A stretch of 64,000 nucleotides of DNA from Micropterix aruncella (lineage: Eukaryota; Arthropoda; Insecta; Lepidoptera; Micropterigidae). Where the stretch lies: contig OX155965.1 in the NCBI GenBank assembly GCA_944548615.1, positions 22,844,756 through 22,908,755 on the forward strand, written 5' to 3'. Below, one piece after another: positions 46,490 to 56,726 of the stretch. Numbering within the stretch: the stretch's first letter is position 1; the number at the start of each line of letters is the position of its first letter. The notes under the pieces are model-generated. The model had not been told where the DNA came from. It saw nothing but the letters and a program-made list of their open reading frames with translations, and searched no databases. Position numbers and translations under genes: made by a program.

Positions 46490-47205
46490 AGTGTAAGACC
46501 GATGTAACGGAATTGACAAGATTATTATCCCGACTAGAATGCCAAGGAAGGTAATGGCTTCAGAGAGGCAGAAAGGATTTTCTCTATACTGGGTGGTCTT
46601 AAAAATTCTCGACTTTACCCATACATGGCAGCATTACCCATATGATTTTATTTGATGACTCACTCTGAATAATGCACCCAAATGCACCCATAGAACGGGA
46701 TACAAAAGTAGCGAAAGATAAATTCTACAAAGATCTGACAATTGATTCAAACGAAGAACAGAGGGAAAGTCCTATGTCCAAGGACAACCCGATCAACAAA
46801 TTAGGTGCTGAACAACATGATATCTTATGTCAAAATTACATCAAAATATGATTGTTTTATAAGTTTCACATAAGGCAAAACTGTACAATAAGGTCAGTGA
46901 ATAAAGGCTTTTATTATTAACATATTATTTTTATTATTATTATTGTCATTTGGACATTTAGATAACTACTTACTTGATATTTGGACAATTAAGTTGAACA
47001 CTTTGTATAATTTATTTTGCTAAATTAATATTCCAAATACTTCTTTTTGTACACAACCTTCCGGGTTTATTCCTGACGGCCGCGAAGAGGAAGAACGACT
47101 GTCAACACGCTATCGCGTGTTGCGATCGCGATTTATATTGAAGACGCTGCTTTCTTCTTATATGAGAGCAAGGGGTCGCGGCACGTACATAGCCTATGAC
47201 ACTCG
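46490..47205. other. No gene recognised
   Basis: Mixed DNA with TTATTATTATTATT near 46925-46945; nothing identified. Confidence 0.45.
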
Positions 47206-47212
47206 GGATTTA

Positions 47213-48723
47213 TTTATTTATTTATTTATTAGCTTTAAATAGTATTCAAGGGCATTACAGATGAATCCAATTCGCCCTTGAATATTAAGCTGGAGTGTAA
47301 GTCTAAAAATATATGACTACATAACTAAATTAATGCTAACATTGAACAAGAAAAAAACATAAAAATATAAAACTAAATAAAAGACAGATTATGATAAACA
47401 TGAGATAGCAGGGAGATGCCTTTTTAGCTGCCAAAGGGATGTACAAAAGATATCTATTTCAGTGGGTAAGGAATTAAGAAGAGCTATAACCCTTCCCACT
47501 GGCCTGTCTACAAAAATATTTGTACGGTGGTACGGCACATTAAACAATAGATGCGATCTCCTCGCTGTGTAATTTACCGGTACGTACAATTCAAACTTAC
47601 ATAGTATCTCTGGCAAATAAATTGTTCCTTGAATAAGTTTATATGCAAATATAATTAGTGAAATATATCGACGAGTTTCAATACTGTTGTATCCTACCAT
47701 TCCTAGCACAAAATCTGACGGAAATAAGTAAGGATAAATATTGTATTTTCTGTAATAAATATATCTTAAAAAATTTCTTTGAATACGCTCTACCATCTGA
47801 ATGTATTTGTTTTCACTTGTACACCAGATGACCGAGTTATATTCAAGTATGCTACGGACTAAACAATTATATAGTAGAAACATTACATGAATATTATTAA
47901 ACTGTTTGCATATGCGAATAACAAAACCGACCATTTTGCTAGCACGATTGCAAATATTTGTAATGTGTGCACGGAAGTTCAACTGTGTATCAAATGTAAT
48001 TCCCAGGTCCCTTACCTCGGTTGACCTTTTTAAAATTGACCCGTTTATTGTGTATGGGAAAAAGCAAGGTGTTTTCTTCTTAGTGATGGTTAAAACAGAG
48101 CACTTGTTAGTGTTGAATTCCATATGTCATTGACAGAGCCCCATCTTGAAAGTGCATCTATATCTTGCTGTAATATTTCCGCTTCTCGAGCATCTGTTAT
48201 TTGATGAAAAATTTTCACGTCATCAGCGAATAGTGAGCAGTGACTATATTTTACAAATTTAGGTAAATCATTAATGAAAATGAGGAACAAAATCGTAGAA
48301 CAAAATCGTAGAGAGATTCGCACCTTGCGGCACCCCCGAATGAACCTTAAAGAGGGCTGACTCGGAGGAACCAAAGCTGACTAATTGTCTCCTGTTTTTG
48401 AAATAGCTTGCGAAGAACTTCACAAGATGTTTAGAGAAACCGTCAAAAAGTTTCTGTAAGAGGATGTCTCTGTTAACCCTGTCAAATGCCTTGGCCATGT
48501 CCAAGTATATAACATCTACTTGGAGGCCACGGTCCAGGGCGGTAGTGGCATACTCTGTCAATGACAATAAATTGGTGCATGTTGACCTTTTCTTTCCGAA
48601 TCCATGCTGGCTTTCCGACAACCAGGTGTCTGCGAATGAGTAAATACGTTCGTGTAAAATAGACTCGAATAATTTTGCAAATGTACACAACGATGACATA
48701 ACGATTCTAACAAAACCACACAC
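47213..48723 (-). mobile_element. LINE, 5'-truncated, near-identical sister of 7657-8300
   Basis: 1.5 kb covering RT fingers/palm to the 3' tail, which ends in (AAATAAAT)n at 47213-47232. The 5' break near 48723 abuts the repeat at 48725. Its last ~620 bp match 7657-8300 almost base for base. Confidence 0.9.
47389..48723 (-). pseudogene. LINE reverse transcriptase, two breaks
   Basis: First segment (48723-~48300): CTFAKLFESILHERIY, QHGFGKKRSTCTNLL, VIYLDMAKAFDRV, HSGVPQGANLS. Second segment (to ~48120): TILFLIFINDLPKF and the catalytic LFADDVKIF. Third segment (48123-47389): MEFNTNKCSVLTI, VRDLGITFDTQLNF and the C-terminal domain. The first break is a tandem duplication of GAACAAAATCGTA (48288-48314). 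The second is an extra AT in GACATATGG at about 48120, where GACATGG would keep phase. The RT core is otherwise intact. Group: CR1/Jockey-like, APE-type by resemblance. Confidence 0.88.
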
Positions 48724-48724
48724 T

Positions 48725-48850
48725 TTTAATTCGGTTTAAGCGTTTAGAAGTTATGGTGGATAATACACAAAATAAAGAAACGGAAACATACATCGATGAA
48801 CCCTGAACACATTACACTCCTTTCTGTAGGGCATTCGTGTAAAAATGTTG
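48725..48850 (+). repeat. Interspersed repeat, copy 2
   Basis: AATTCGGTTTAAGCGTTTAG, AAATAAAGAAACGGAAACAT and CCCTGAACACATTACACTCC; the same blocks occur reversed at 53715-53835 and partly at 9930-10035. Confidence 0.7.
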
Positions 48851-48859
48851 CCATTCTGA

Positions 48860-49495
48860 TCGCACAAAATGTTTACTTCCGATTACTACTATCAGCGAAT
48901 ACCGCGGTATTGTTTTTCGATGCGAAACATACGGAACACGGCAGTATCGTAAAATATCTCAAATCGTGACTACTCGCATTGCAGTACTTAGCTAGAGTAA
49001 TTATACGGATTTTTTATCGATACATCATGCGACGAGATGTCTGCAAAGGCGATGTGTCGTGAGTGAAAACGACCGCGGAAGTATTGATTAATGGATGATT
49101 TAAAAAAATACTTTCTTCACTGCAAAATTAACGGTAGCGTTTCAAGCGTAGATTCTGAAATTAACGCAGTTGTTAGATCAATCTCGCTTAGAATTGAAGA
49201 TTAGAATAATAATTAATATAACAAAAAATCTAAATCGTTACAAAACCATAGGCTCATTTCTCCCTCAGAAAATACTCTGGAAAACAGTTGCTTATTTTAA
49301 TGAATATGTCGAAAAACATAATTTTCGTTAACTTATAATAACTTTCGAAATTTAAATTCTAAAAGTCAACATATTTTAAAATTTTCTCACCTCTAAATAA
49401 TAATTAAATAATAAATTTATAAGAATATAGTGCAATTCTACAGTCTGGATTCACTCGCGGTTAACACGGCACGCGTCCCAGAGGATCTTATCGGT
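48860..49495. other. No gene recognised
   Basis: AT-rich DNA before the protease remnant. At 49499-49542 AGCTGTTCACTTTAAATAT is repeated twice. Confidence 0.5.
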
Positions 49496-49547
49496 CTGAG
49501 CTGTTCACTTTAAATATTCGACCAGCTGTTCACTTTAAATATGGACA

Positions 49548-49915
49548 AAGTCGACCATCGAAAACAAGCGAGCTGTCGTTACTGGCTGGGGGCAGCTCGA
49601 CTTTGCTGAAGATACATCTGACGACTTACTGAAGGTGGTGGTGGATTTGATTGACCAGCCGACCTGTCGAAGACTATATGCAAAGACTCTCAGAAAGAGG
49701 TTACCATAAGGTATAACGGACGATCAATTGTGCGCTGGAAGCTTAGAAGGAGGACGAGACTCTTGTGGAGGCGATAGTGGTGGACCTCTGCAAGTGACGA
49801 TAGCTGACAACCAATGCCTCTTCAACATAATCGCCGTTACCAGTATTGGAAAGAGCCCTTGCGGAAGTACCAAGGGACCTGGCATATACACTGCCGTGAA
49901 GATTCATGTGAAATA
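49548..49915 (+). pseudogene. Chymotrypsin-fold serine protease, C-terminal part
   Basis: Host-gene remnant. Translation gives KRAVVTGWGQLDFAED, DLIDQPTCRRLYAKT, then DDQLCAGSLEGGRDSCGGDS and GGPLQ, the catalytic-Ser loop, and a C-terminal KGPGIYTAV block. These belong to the second half of trypsin-like proteases of the arthropod CLIP (immune/developmental cascade) type. One in-frame TAA (49707-49709) falls just before GITDDQLCAG. The catalytic His and Asp regions are absent, and the expected C-terminal W helix is lost where the reading changes to a CLIP domain in another phase. No intron is visible in this piece, so it is either one exon or a processed copy. Confidence 0.85.
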
Positions 49916-50842
49916 AATGGCGTTCTAGGAGCATGTCTACCGCCGGAAAATTGTCCAAAAACTGACGGGGATTTAAAAAATCGGTTGTGTCACCCCAAGA
50001 CTTTCCTGACTAGTATCCAGGGAGGTGCGAAAAAACAGCGACATTTTTTACTCTAGTACCCCAAATTTGTATGGCAGGTACCCCAAACGTTGGTCGTAAG
50101 TACCCCAAAAACTAATAGGTTCTTCCGATGGTTAACAGAAGCTTCTATGCCAAATTTTAACTTAGACAGATTAAGCGTCTGGGCGCTATCGCGGAAACAA
50201 TTTTTTCGCCGGGAACCCCAAATTTGTATGGGAGGTACCACAACCGTAGGGCGTAGGGACTCCAAAAACTAATGGGTTCCTCCGACGGTTAGCAGAAGCT
50301 TATATACCAAATTTCAGCTCAATCCGATTAAGCGTCTGGGCGCTATCGTGGAAGAATACATACATACAGACATACAGACATACAGACATACAGACAGACA
50401 GAGATCGGTCTGGAAATAGTCTCAATCGTCTCAGGGAGTCTCAAAATATATATTCCCATCTTCATCTCAAAATTTTTTTTTAGCGCGATCACAATACTTT
50501 CCTTTCCGATAGGTCGTCAGGAAAGTAAAAGGGAAACTATCACAATTTTGTATAATGTCGGAACAAGAGACTGTATGCTGTATTCAACACAGCCCCATGA
50601 GCAACAACACGAGATCATCAGAAAACCAGGATAAATCCAATAATGCATCTTCTACATCACCGCCTACTATAACAACTACCAATAAGTCACCGGACATCTC
50701 TACAATAGCTCCAGAAAAACCTTAAACATCTCCACAAGCCATAACTACCAATTTCATAAATGATAGTGTGGAAAAACGAACTAAATCCGAAAAAATAGCT
50801 CTGCAATTTAACAATGACAGCCATTGCTGCGTTGGCGATTAA
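49901..50842 (+). pseudogene. CLIP domain plus Ser/Thr-rich linker, split by an insertion
   Basis: First half (49901-49999): DSCEINGVLGACLPPENCPK, matching the CLIP start C-x-x-x-G-x-x-G-x-C-x5-C, then DGDLKNRLCHPK. After a 527-bp inserted element (50000-50526) the second half resumes: KGKLSQFCIMSEQETVCC (Cys pair at 50576-50581), the CLIP end. A Ser/Thr/Pro-rich linker follows (SSTSPPTITTTNKSP) to a stop at 50840, with one in-frame TAA at 50723-50725. CLIP domains regulate serine proteases in insect Toll and melanisation cascades. They normally lie N-terminal to the protease; here CLIP follows protease. That suggests parts of two neighbouring paralogues joined by deletion. Confidence 0.7.
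50000..50526. mobile_element. Inserted element with internal duplication
   Basis: Ends ACTTTCCTGAC and GTCAGGAAAGT are an 11-bp inverted repeat. Inside, a ~155-bp unit (CCCCAAATTTGTATGG ... TTAAGCGTCTGGGCGCTATC) is present twice (50043-50196, 50202-50356), followed by a (CATACAGA)n run (50362-50400). Non-coding. It sits in the CLIP domain of the protease remnant. Confidence 0.7.
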
Positions 50843-50871
50843 TTAATTTATTTTATTGTATCTGCATCCAA

Positions 50872-51085
50872 ACTTTTCTCTGGTCGTAACGGTCTCCGTT
50901 CCATCGGGTTCAGAAGAGGGAGGAAAAGAGAGTGCACCCGTGGTCGCGCGGCCACCCATGTGCACTATAATATAGCCTGTGCACTTGACTGCTTCCGAAC
51001 AGTGGACTCTGAGAAGACTAAAGAAGTCACTAGAATCTACAATGCAGTCGCTATGGCCGAACACGGCTAGAAGGATATATAATAC
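50872..51085 (+). repeat. GC-rich repeat, copy 2
   Basis: See 36990-37195; begins at ACTTTTCTCTGGTCGTAACG and ends at GGCTAGAAGGATATATA. Confidence 0.8.
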
Positions 51086-51279
51086 CATTAAATATCAGTT
51101 CTAGAATTAGCGTGAGTGGCGTCAATATTAAAAATAGTAATATACCTAAACTAAGTGATTTTGTACTTTTAATATACATATTAGGTCCTTACATATGAAA
51201 TTGGAGTTTTATATGAAAAAGAAAAACGAAAAAAATATATAATATATAGTGTTATATAATTATATATAATTCTAATGAC

Positions 51280-51725
51280 ATGCAGCTCAATGTCGAGAAA
51301 TGCAATTTTATATCATTTAGCCGGAACCGAAATATTTTAAAACACAACTACTCTATCAATAGCATTACACTTAATAGAGTCGAGCACATCAGAGATCTAG
51401 GAGTTATCTTTGATGAAAAGTATTCATTTCATCACCACTTCAATGGGATTGTCGAAAAAGCAAGTAAACTTCTTGGTTTTGTCTTCAGGACAATGAAGCC
51501 ATTTCGACATCCGAAATCCGTCTATTCATCATTGATTAGATTGGTTCTGGAGTATGGATCAGTGATCTGGAATCCGCTTTACAGTGTTCATAGCGATAGA
51601 ATTGAACAAGTCCAAAAAAAAAAACACACGTATGCTGTCGAACAAATGTGGCCTCAGAAATACTCTGAAAGGTTATGTAGAGCGGCTTTCTCACTTCAAC
51701 CTAATAGACTTAAAAACACGTAGGA
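51280..51725 (+). pseudogene. LINE RT thumb fragment
   Basis: 147 codons: QLNVEKCNFISFSRNRNIL, HIRDLGVIFDEKYSFHHHF, KASKLLGFVFRTMKPFRHP, SLIRLVLEYGSVIWNPLYS. This is the region just after the catalytic FADD box in CR1/Jockey-group RTs, with the usual LNVxKC and DLGVIFD blocks. The palm upstream is missing (only AT-rich DNA before 51270). After an 8-A run (51615-51624) the sequence continues out of phase and decays. Confidence 0.75.
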
Positions 51726-52064
51726 CTATAACTATAGGCTAAATGTTTCTATTAAATAATATACAAATGCATACATGACAAGATAATTCACGGTGCAGAA
51801 GGCAACGGGAGACCACTGCACTATATCCCTAGTAGTTAGCAATGGAAAAGTCAAAAATAGCCATGGCCCTGAGTGCCCGGCAGCCCTTTAATGGGTCAGG
51901 GGTGCTAAGAATCCCCGGGTGGAAAACTGGACCGGGATCACCAGTACGGAACAGCTTTTCCGGATGGCGCAAGACCGACAAAAGTATTCAGAGAGTACCT
52001 ACTCTAGTAATGGAGAGGCACTTCGAGAAGAAGAAGAATAGTATAGAAAATACTACATCATTTT

Positions 52065-52235
52065 TGGAAAAATACCATTTTATTACCACGGAAAATACTA
52101 CAAATATGCTACGGTTTGACACGTGGGGGGTGGTTGGGTTGGCGCCGGAAGCGGAGGAGGGGAGGGGCGTTGGCTGGGGGATTGTCTACTTGCCGAGAAA
52201 GTCTTGGAGTGACACAACAGATTTCTTGTTTTTTT
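52065..52235 (+). repeat. G-rich repeat, copy 2
   Basis: Pair of 36000-36135. It underlies the 3' half of a 164-codon plus-strand frame (51842-52336), which I do not regard as a gene. Confidence 0.7.
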
Positions 52236-52784
52236 TCGATTTCTTGATTAGACATGGATCTATTATTCCACCTTTAAGTGTCTATATCCCAGAGAGACAA
52301 CGTTCATATCCCACCTTTCAGATTTACATTTCCTGACTTTATTGCACACACAACATGACCAGCAACGTAAACACAAGTAGAACCGAAAGTTGTTCAACTG
52401 GGTCAGTAAGTCGTGTGGCCGCATAAAAATAGTGTTGTCAACTAGTAGGTAAGAGTCGCTCTCGAGATCCACCTCGCCTTGCACTTTTATGAAACGAACA
52501 ACTCTAAGTTGGATTACTTTCGTGCTCATGCGCAGCGGCCGGTTTGACCACTTCGCTCGCTAATTATTGTGAGCGCAACCGTTTCGTTATCCACAGAAAT
52601 ATACTGTTATTCCTGTGATGGAGACTCTGCCACATCGTAAATCTGGTTTCGAGATGAGAGCCTTGCGGTAAACCCGGTTTTTTGCATTGAAAGATTTAAA
52701 ATCGAATAATATCCTTACAGTCAAAAGGCAATTATAGACCTTGATAGTAGTATTCTTGTTATCTCGCATAATAATTAGATAGAA

Positions 52785-53480
52785 TATAAATAAAATACAA
52801 ACGGAGCTGCCATGGAATCACCAACCAGAGTGGTCCCCAACATTGCACTATTATTACACTTCTGGGGGTGAGCGATGAACTTCGGACTAACGGACTCCGG
52901 ACGATATATAAGGTTAAGGATAGCTGTCTTGCCACATGTAAGCGTCCACCTTACCACCCATTCACTCTCCCTTCGAAGCCATAGCATTTGGGATGCGGAA
53001 ATCGCAGTTTAGGATAGTTTTTCTAGGAAGGAGTTCATTATTTTCCTGGAGAGACAAAGATCTTTAAAGATGTAAAACCGATATTTGACTGGCCACCAGC
53101 GCCAAATTCCACCGTGTGAAGATGAACAGTGAAGATGTTCTGAATGACAGTTCTTACGAGATCATAGTATTTATTTAATCGTTACTCGTGGGCTTTTAAG
53201 TTATTTGATTCCCATTGAACAGTTAATTTTATAATATCTTCCTAAATATGGATTAAAGGATACATGTATATATCTGAACGACGGAGGGCTGTGCATTCGA
53301 GACTTTCAGAGACTGTATGTATACTGCTTAGAGACCGAAACGACATCCAGAATCTAATCTGAAGCTTTCTCGATGATTGAGAAAGGTTTTGTTGGTTTTA
53401 ACCTTTAGAGCCATCCCGCACAAACTGTATTGGGGGTTTGAGGTGATTCCTCCTGCTAATATCAGGCCTTTGGCCTCATA
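52785..53480 (-). pseudogene. Second copy of the endonuclease LINE 3' end
   Basis: Reverse-strand counterpart of about 3990-4680. Shared blocks include CCCCCAATACAGTTTGTGCG, CTTTCTCAATCATCGAGAAA, the endonuclease region with many stops, and the 3' UTR GCCACATGTAAGCGTCCACC. All reading frames are broken, and a short insertion separates CAGTAT from CTGAAAGTCTC relative to the 4-kb copy. Clearly older or faster-decaying than that copy. Confidence 0.8.
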
Positions 53481-53714
53481 AAAAAGTGAAAAAAGTACCG
53501 AAACATTTATTTTCATTAATTTAAAATACTTTTTGTATATTTGGCCACATTGTTATCGATGTTATAAAGCAATTTGGAAAAATTCAACACATACAAATGT
53601 GGCAAATGCTCAGTGTCCACCTAACTAGGACCGCAGTGTCCCGTATCTAGGCGGGTCGAGTAAATAACTAAAATAAGCAATATAAATTTTGATATTACAG
53701 ATAAATCTAATAAG

Positions 53715-53835
53715 TTATTACACGAAAAAAGGGTAATGTGTTTAGGGATCATCTATGTATGCTTTCCGTTTCTTTATTCCACCACAACTTCAACGGATTG
53801 AAATCCGCTTGAACCGATTTAGAAGTGTGTAGAAG
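53715..53835 (-). repeat. Interspersed repeat, copy 3
   Basis: Reverse match to 48725-48850: GGGTAATGTGTTTAGGGATC, TTTCCGTTTCTTTATT and GAAATCCGCTTGAACCG. Confidence 0.7.
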
Positions 53836-53839
53836 TGTG

Positions 53840-55230
53840 AGAACCGATTTAGTAGAACCTGAACTGTCCAAATATCAAGTAACTATTTGTCTAAATGTCC
53901 AAATGTCAATAAATAAACATAAATATATCGTCTTTAGTGTCAAATGAAATACCCGATTCAATAAATTCCGGAAATATACATGTATATATATGGATACATA
54001 CATAAACGACAAATATTTCATTAAAAAACCGTAATAAAATCATTATAAATACAATAGTTCACTTTACGTAAAGTCAGTCGTGTTTTTTCATTATTTTTTT
54101 TATATATTTACTTGTACTAAATATAATTATAATTACAATATACAAAAATAAATAAATACTTAATGAAGGGTTAGGAAATACCTCAATCAGTCAGCTAAAG
54201 ATCATTAAACGAATTTAAAATAATCATCGCCATTATTTATAAGAGCTTTCTAATATTATTTTTTTAAGCAGGTAATGACAAGAGTATTTAAAGCCGATCC
54301 CGGTTGATTCAACACAATCAACAAACATTAATAGAAACAGTAATAAACTGAAGAGTTCCTAAAAAAGTTCTCCAGTCACAATATTTAAGATGAAAAGGTA
54401 GGTACTGTACGAAAGCTAAATACCACTGGATCAAAACTCTAGGTCAAAGATAAGAGAAAATCTTACAAAAGATCTTTGTATGGTATTTTCTAAAAAAAGT
54501 GGCGATGGAAGATGGCGCTGCTTCACTATATAGTAAATAAATTCAATGCAAAGATTCACATTATATTAAATATCTGCAACGTTGTATGTATTTTATATTA
54601 ATACATACATAAGAAAAAATTCTTAGGAAAAAGATAAAAAAGAGTGCATTTTTTTAAAGTTGTTATTTGTGTGTTTGAAACACTTGATTGCATACACAAT
54701 AAAGTACCACATGGTGGGCTTATTGCCAATTGGCAATATCTTACGACCATACCATCAGGGTCGGCAAATTAATATTTAACAAGTGTGATTTTTGTAAAGT
54801 AGTGGTCATATTAAAAGAGTACAGTTAAATAATAAACCTAATAATGAAAATTAGACAGAATTAATAGCACATGTCAACGGAATATCGAAGGGAGGAATGG
54901 AATATAAGAACAAGCTAGGAGTAAATAGTAAATAAATTCAATGCAAAAATTCACATATATTTAATATCTGCAACATTGACGTAATAGGAGACGCAATAAT
55001 GAGAGATAACAGTGAAAAGCTAATAATCAAAAGTACTAACCGTCATAGTTAAGCATCCTTTAATGATCCGAGTGTTTTTCATAGACGCTCGTTAAACACT
55101 AATTAATCGAACCAAAACTAAAATAGTGACGACATCACAACTTCAAAACACGGACGACGAGAGTATATAACGTATATATATGTTTTATTTCACAGTCTGC
55201 ACCGGCGCGATATCGTGAGCATTTTCGTAA
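53840..55230. other. No gene; one 52-bp direct repeat pair
   Basis: AT-rich. ATAGTAAATAAATTCAATGC and TTAATATCTGCAAC-type blocks occur at 54533-54585 and again at 54926-54977 in the same orientation, 393 bp apart. Nothing else identified. Confidence 0.6.
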
Positions 55231-55234
55231 GGAA

Positions 55235-55339
55235 AATGGCACGGAGCAACACAAATACGACGCGGTCGACTCGAGCCGCGCGCGAAACCAAACTGAGTTT
55301 AGTGAGGGAACTCTCTAGGACAACAGTAACTGACTACTG
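55235..55339 (+). CDS. Short open frame, unknown
   Basis: ATG at 55235 opens 34 codons, MARSNTNTTRSTRAARETKL then SLVRELSRTTVTDY, in a CpG-rich island within AT-rich DNA. The Arg/Thr-rich start could be the beginning of an element ORF1 or chance. I do not recognise it and there is no supporting neighbour. Confidence 0.15.
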
Positions 55340-55474
55340 AGAAGCCTAACTGTTACCGCTCACCGGTCAGTTAAATTAACTAGAGGGGCGAGCGGTACAA
55401 GGGCTCATTGGTGAGTATCTGAAAAGGAAAGGGGAAAACGACAATGTTCAGCATGAATACGGATATACGAGTAC

Positions 55475-55634
<160 letters not shown>

Positions 55635-55876
55635 GTATATATAGTGCAGTCAGTAGCCCAGGAAAACAAAGAATATATTTCTTGGATAAGAATGTAAGAT
55701 AATTTTGGAAGGACCACAAATAGCCAATCTCTGAAAAGGAGAAGACACCAAAGAAGGGGCGTTTTATTATGAGTGTCGTATACAACGGTCGAACCCGTTG
55801 CCCCAGGCTGGTATAACGATATGAGATCGTTCTTTTAGGCTTGGGATGAGCGTAGAAGATTTAGAGACAACTAAAG

Positions 55877-56698
55877 TTGCCAACTTGTCAATTTGGAATT
55901 CGCATAATGGAATTCAGAATCAACAACCTAAGATTCGCCGACGACACGACCATCATAGGTGCCGATGAAAATGAGTTGGCGACCCTATTACGCAGGGTGG
56001 AGAAGGAAAGCAAGGAGTATGGACTGCACATGAACCGCAGCAAGACCAAACTCATGTTTGTGGACCGGAATGGAACCATGCAACGCACCAACGAGCTGAG
56101 TGACCTTCAAGCTGTGAAAAACTTTGTCTATCTGGGCTCCATGATATGCAACGACGGAAACTGTGAAAAGGAAGTCTCACGCAGAAGCCAGATGGCAAGA
56201 TCGGCTATGAGCAAGCTAGAAAAGCTGTGGAAGAATCGGGATATAAGCAAGCGGACTAAGGTCAGGCTGGTTCGAGCTCTGGTTTTCTCGATATTTCTCT
56301 ATGCATCGGAGACATGGACCCTGAAGGCTCGGATAGCACCAAAATCGATGCACTGGCTGGAGATGTGGTGTTGGCGTAAAATACTAGGAATCCCATGGAT
56401 AGCACGCCGCGCCAACAAATCTGTCCTGGAAGAACTCGGCATCCAAGTGAGACTCTCCACCGAATGCATGCACCGTAGTCATGATGCCAGGAGAAACCCA
56501 GAGAATCTGGAGAAAATGCTTTCCGGGGGTCAAGTGGAGGGAAGAAGAAGCAGAGGCAGATCACCGGCCAGATGGAACGACCTCATCAAAGAAGTTACAA
56601 AAGGGTCAATACAATCTACGACCGGCCATGCAGAAGACTGGTCGAAATGGAGGAGCCTCGTAGGCAAACTGTTGTCTAGTAGCCACGATCCTCAGTAA
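55877..56698 (+). CDS. RTE-clade LINE reverse transcriptase, C-terminal part
   Basis: About 270 codons with RINNLRFADDTTIIGADENE (catalytic Asp pair), YGLHMNRSKTKLMFVDR, FVYLGSMICNDGNCEKEVSR, KLWKNRDISKRTKVRLVRAL, FSIFLYASETWTLKAR and the C-terminal SRGRSPARWNDLIKEV...AEDWSKWRSLV, all hallmarks of RTE RTs. The true 5' part (endonuclease and most of RT) is missing. The predicted first ATG is not a real start, because the element is truncated six bases upstream. No stop or frameshift occurs in what remains. Confidence 0.9.
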   Translation: MPTCQFGIRIMEFRINNLRFADDTTIIGADENELATLLRRVEKESKEYGLHMNRSKTKLMFVDRNGTMQRTNELSDLQAVKNFVYLGSMICNDGNCEKEVSRRSQMARSAMSKLEKLWKNRDISKRTKVRLVRALVFSIFLYASETWTLKARIAPKSMHWLEMWCWRKILGIPWIARRANKSVLEELGIQVRLSTECMHRSHDARRNPENLEKMLSGGQVEGRRSRGRSPARWNDLIKEVTKGSIQSTTGHAEDWSKWRSLVGKLLSSSHDPQ

Positions 56699-56726
56699 TG
56701 AGGGAACGACGGAGAAAAAGAAGAGT

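Noticed and set aside
51842..52336. 164-codon plus-strand frame
   Set aside because: No family resemblance, and its 3' half is a non-coding repeat also found at 36.0 kb where the frame is not kept.
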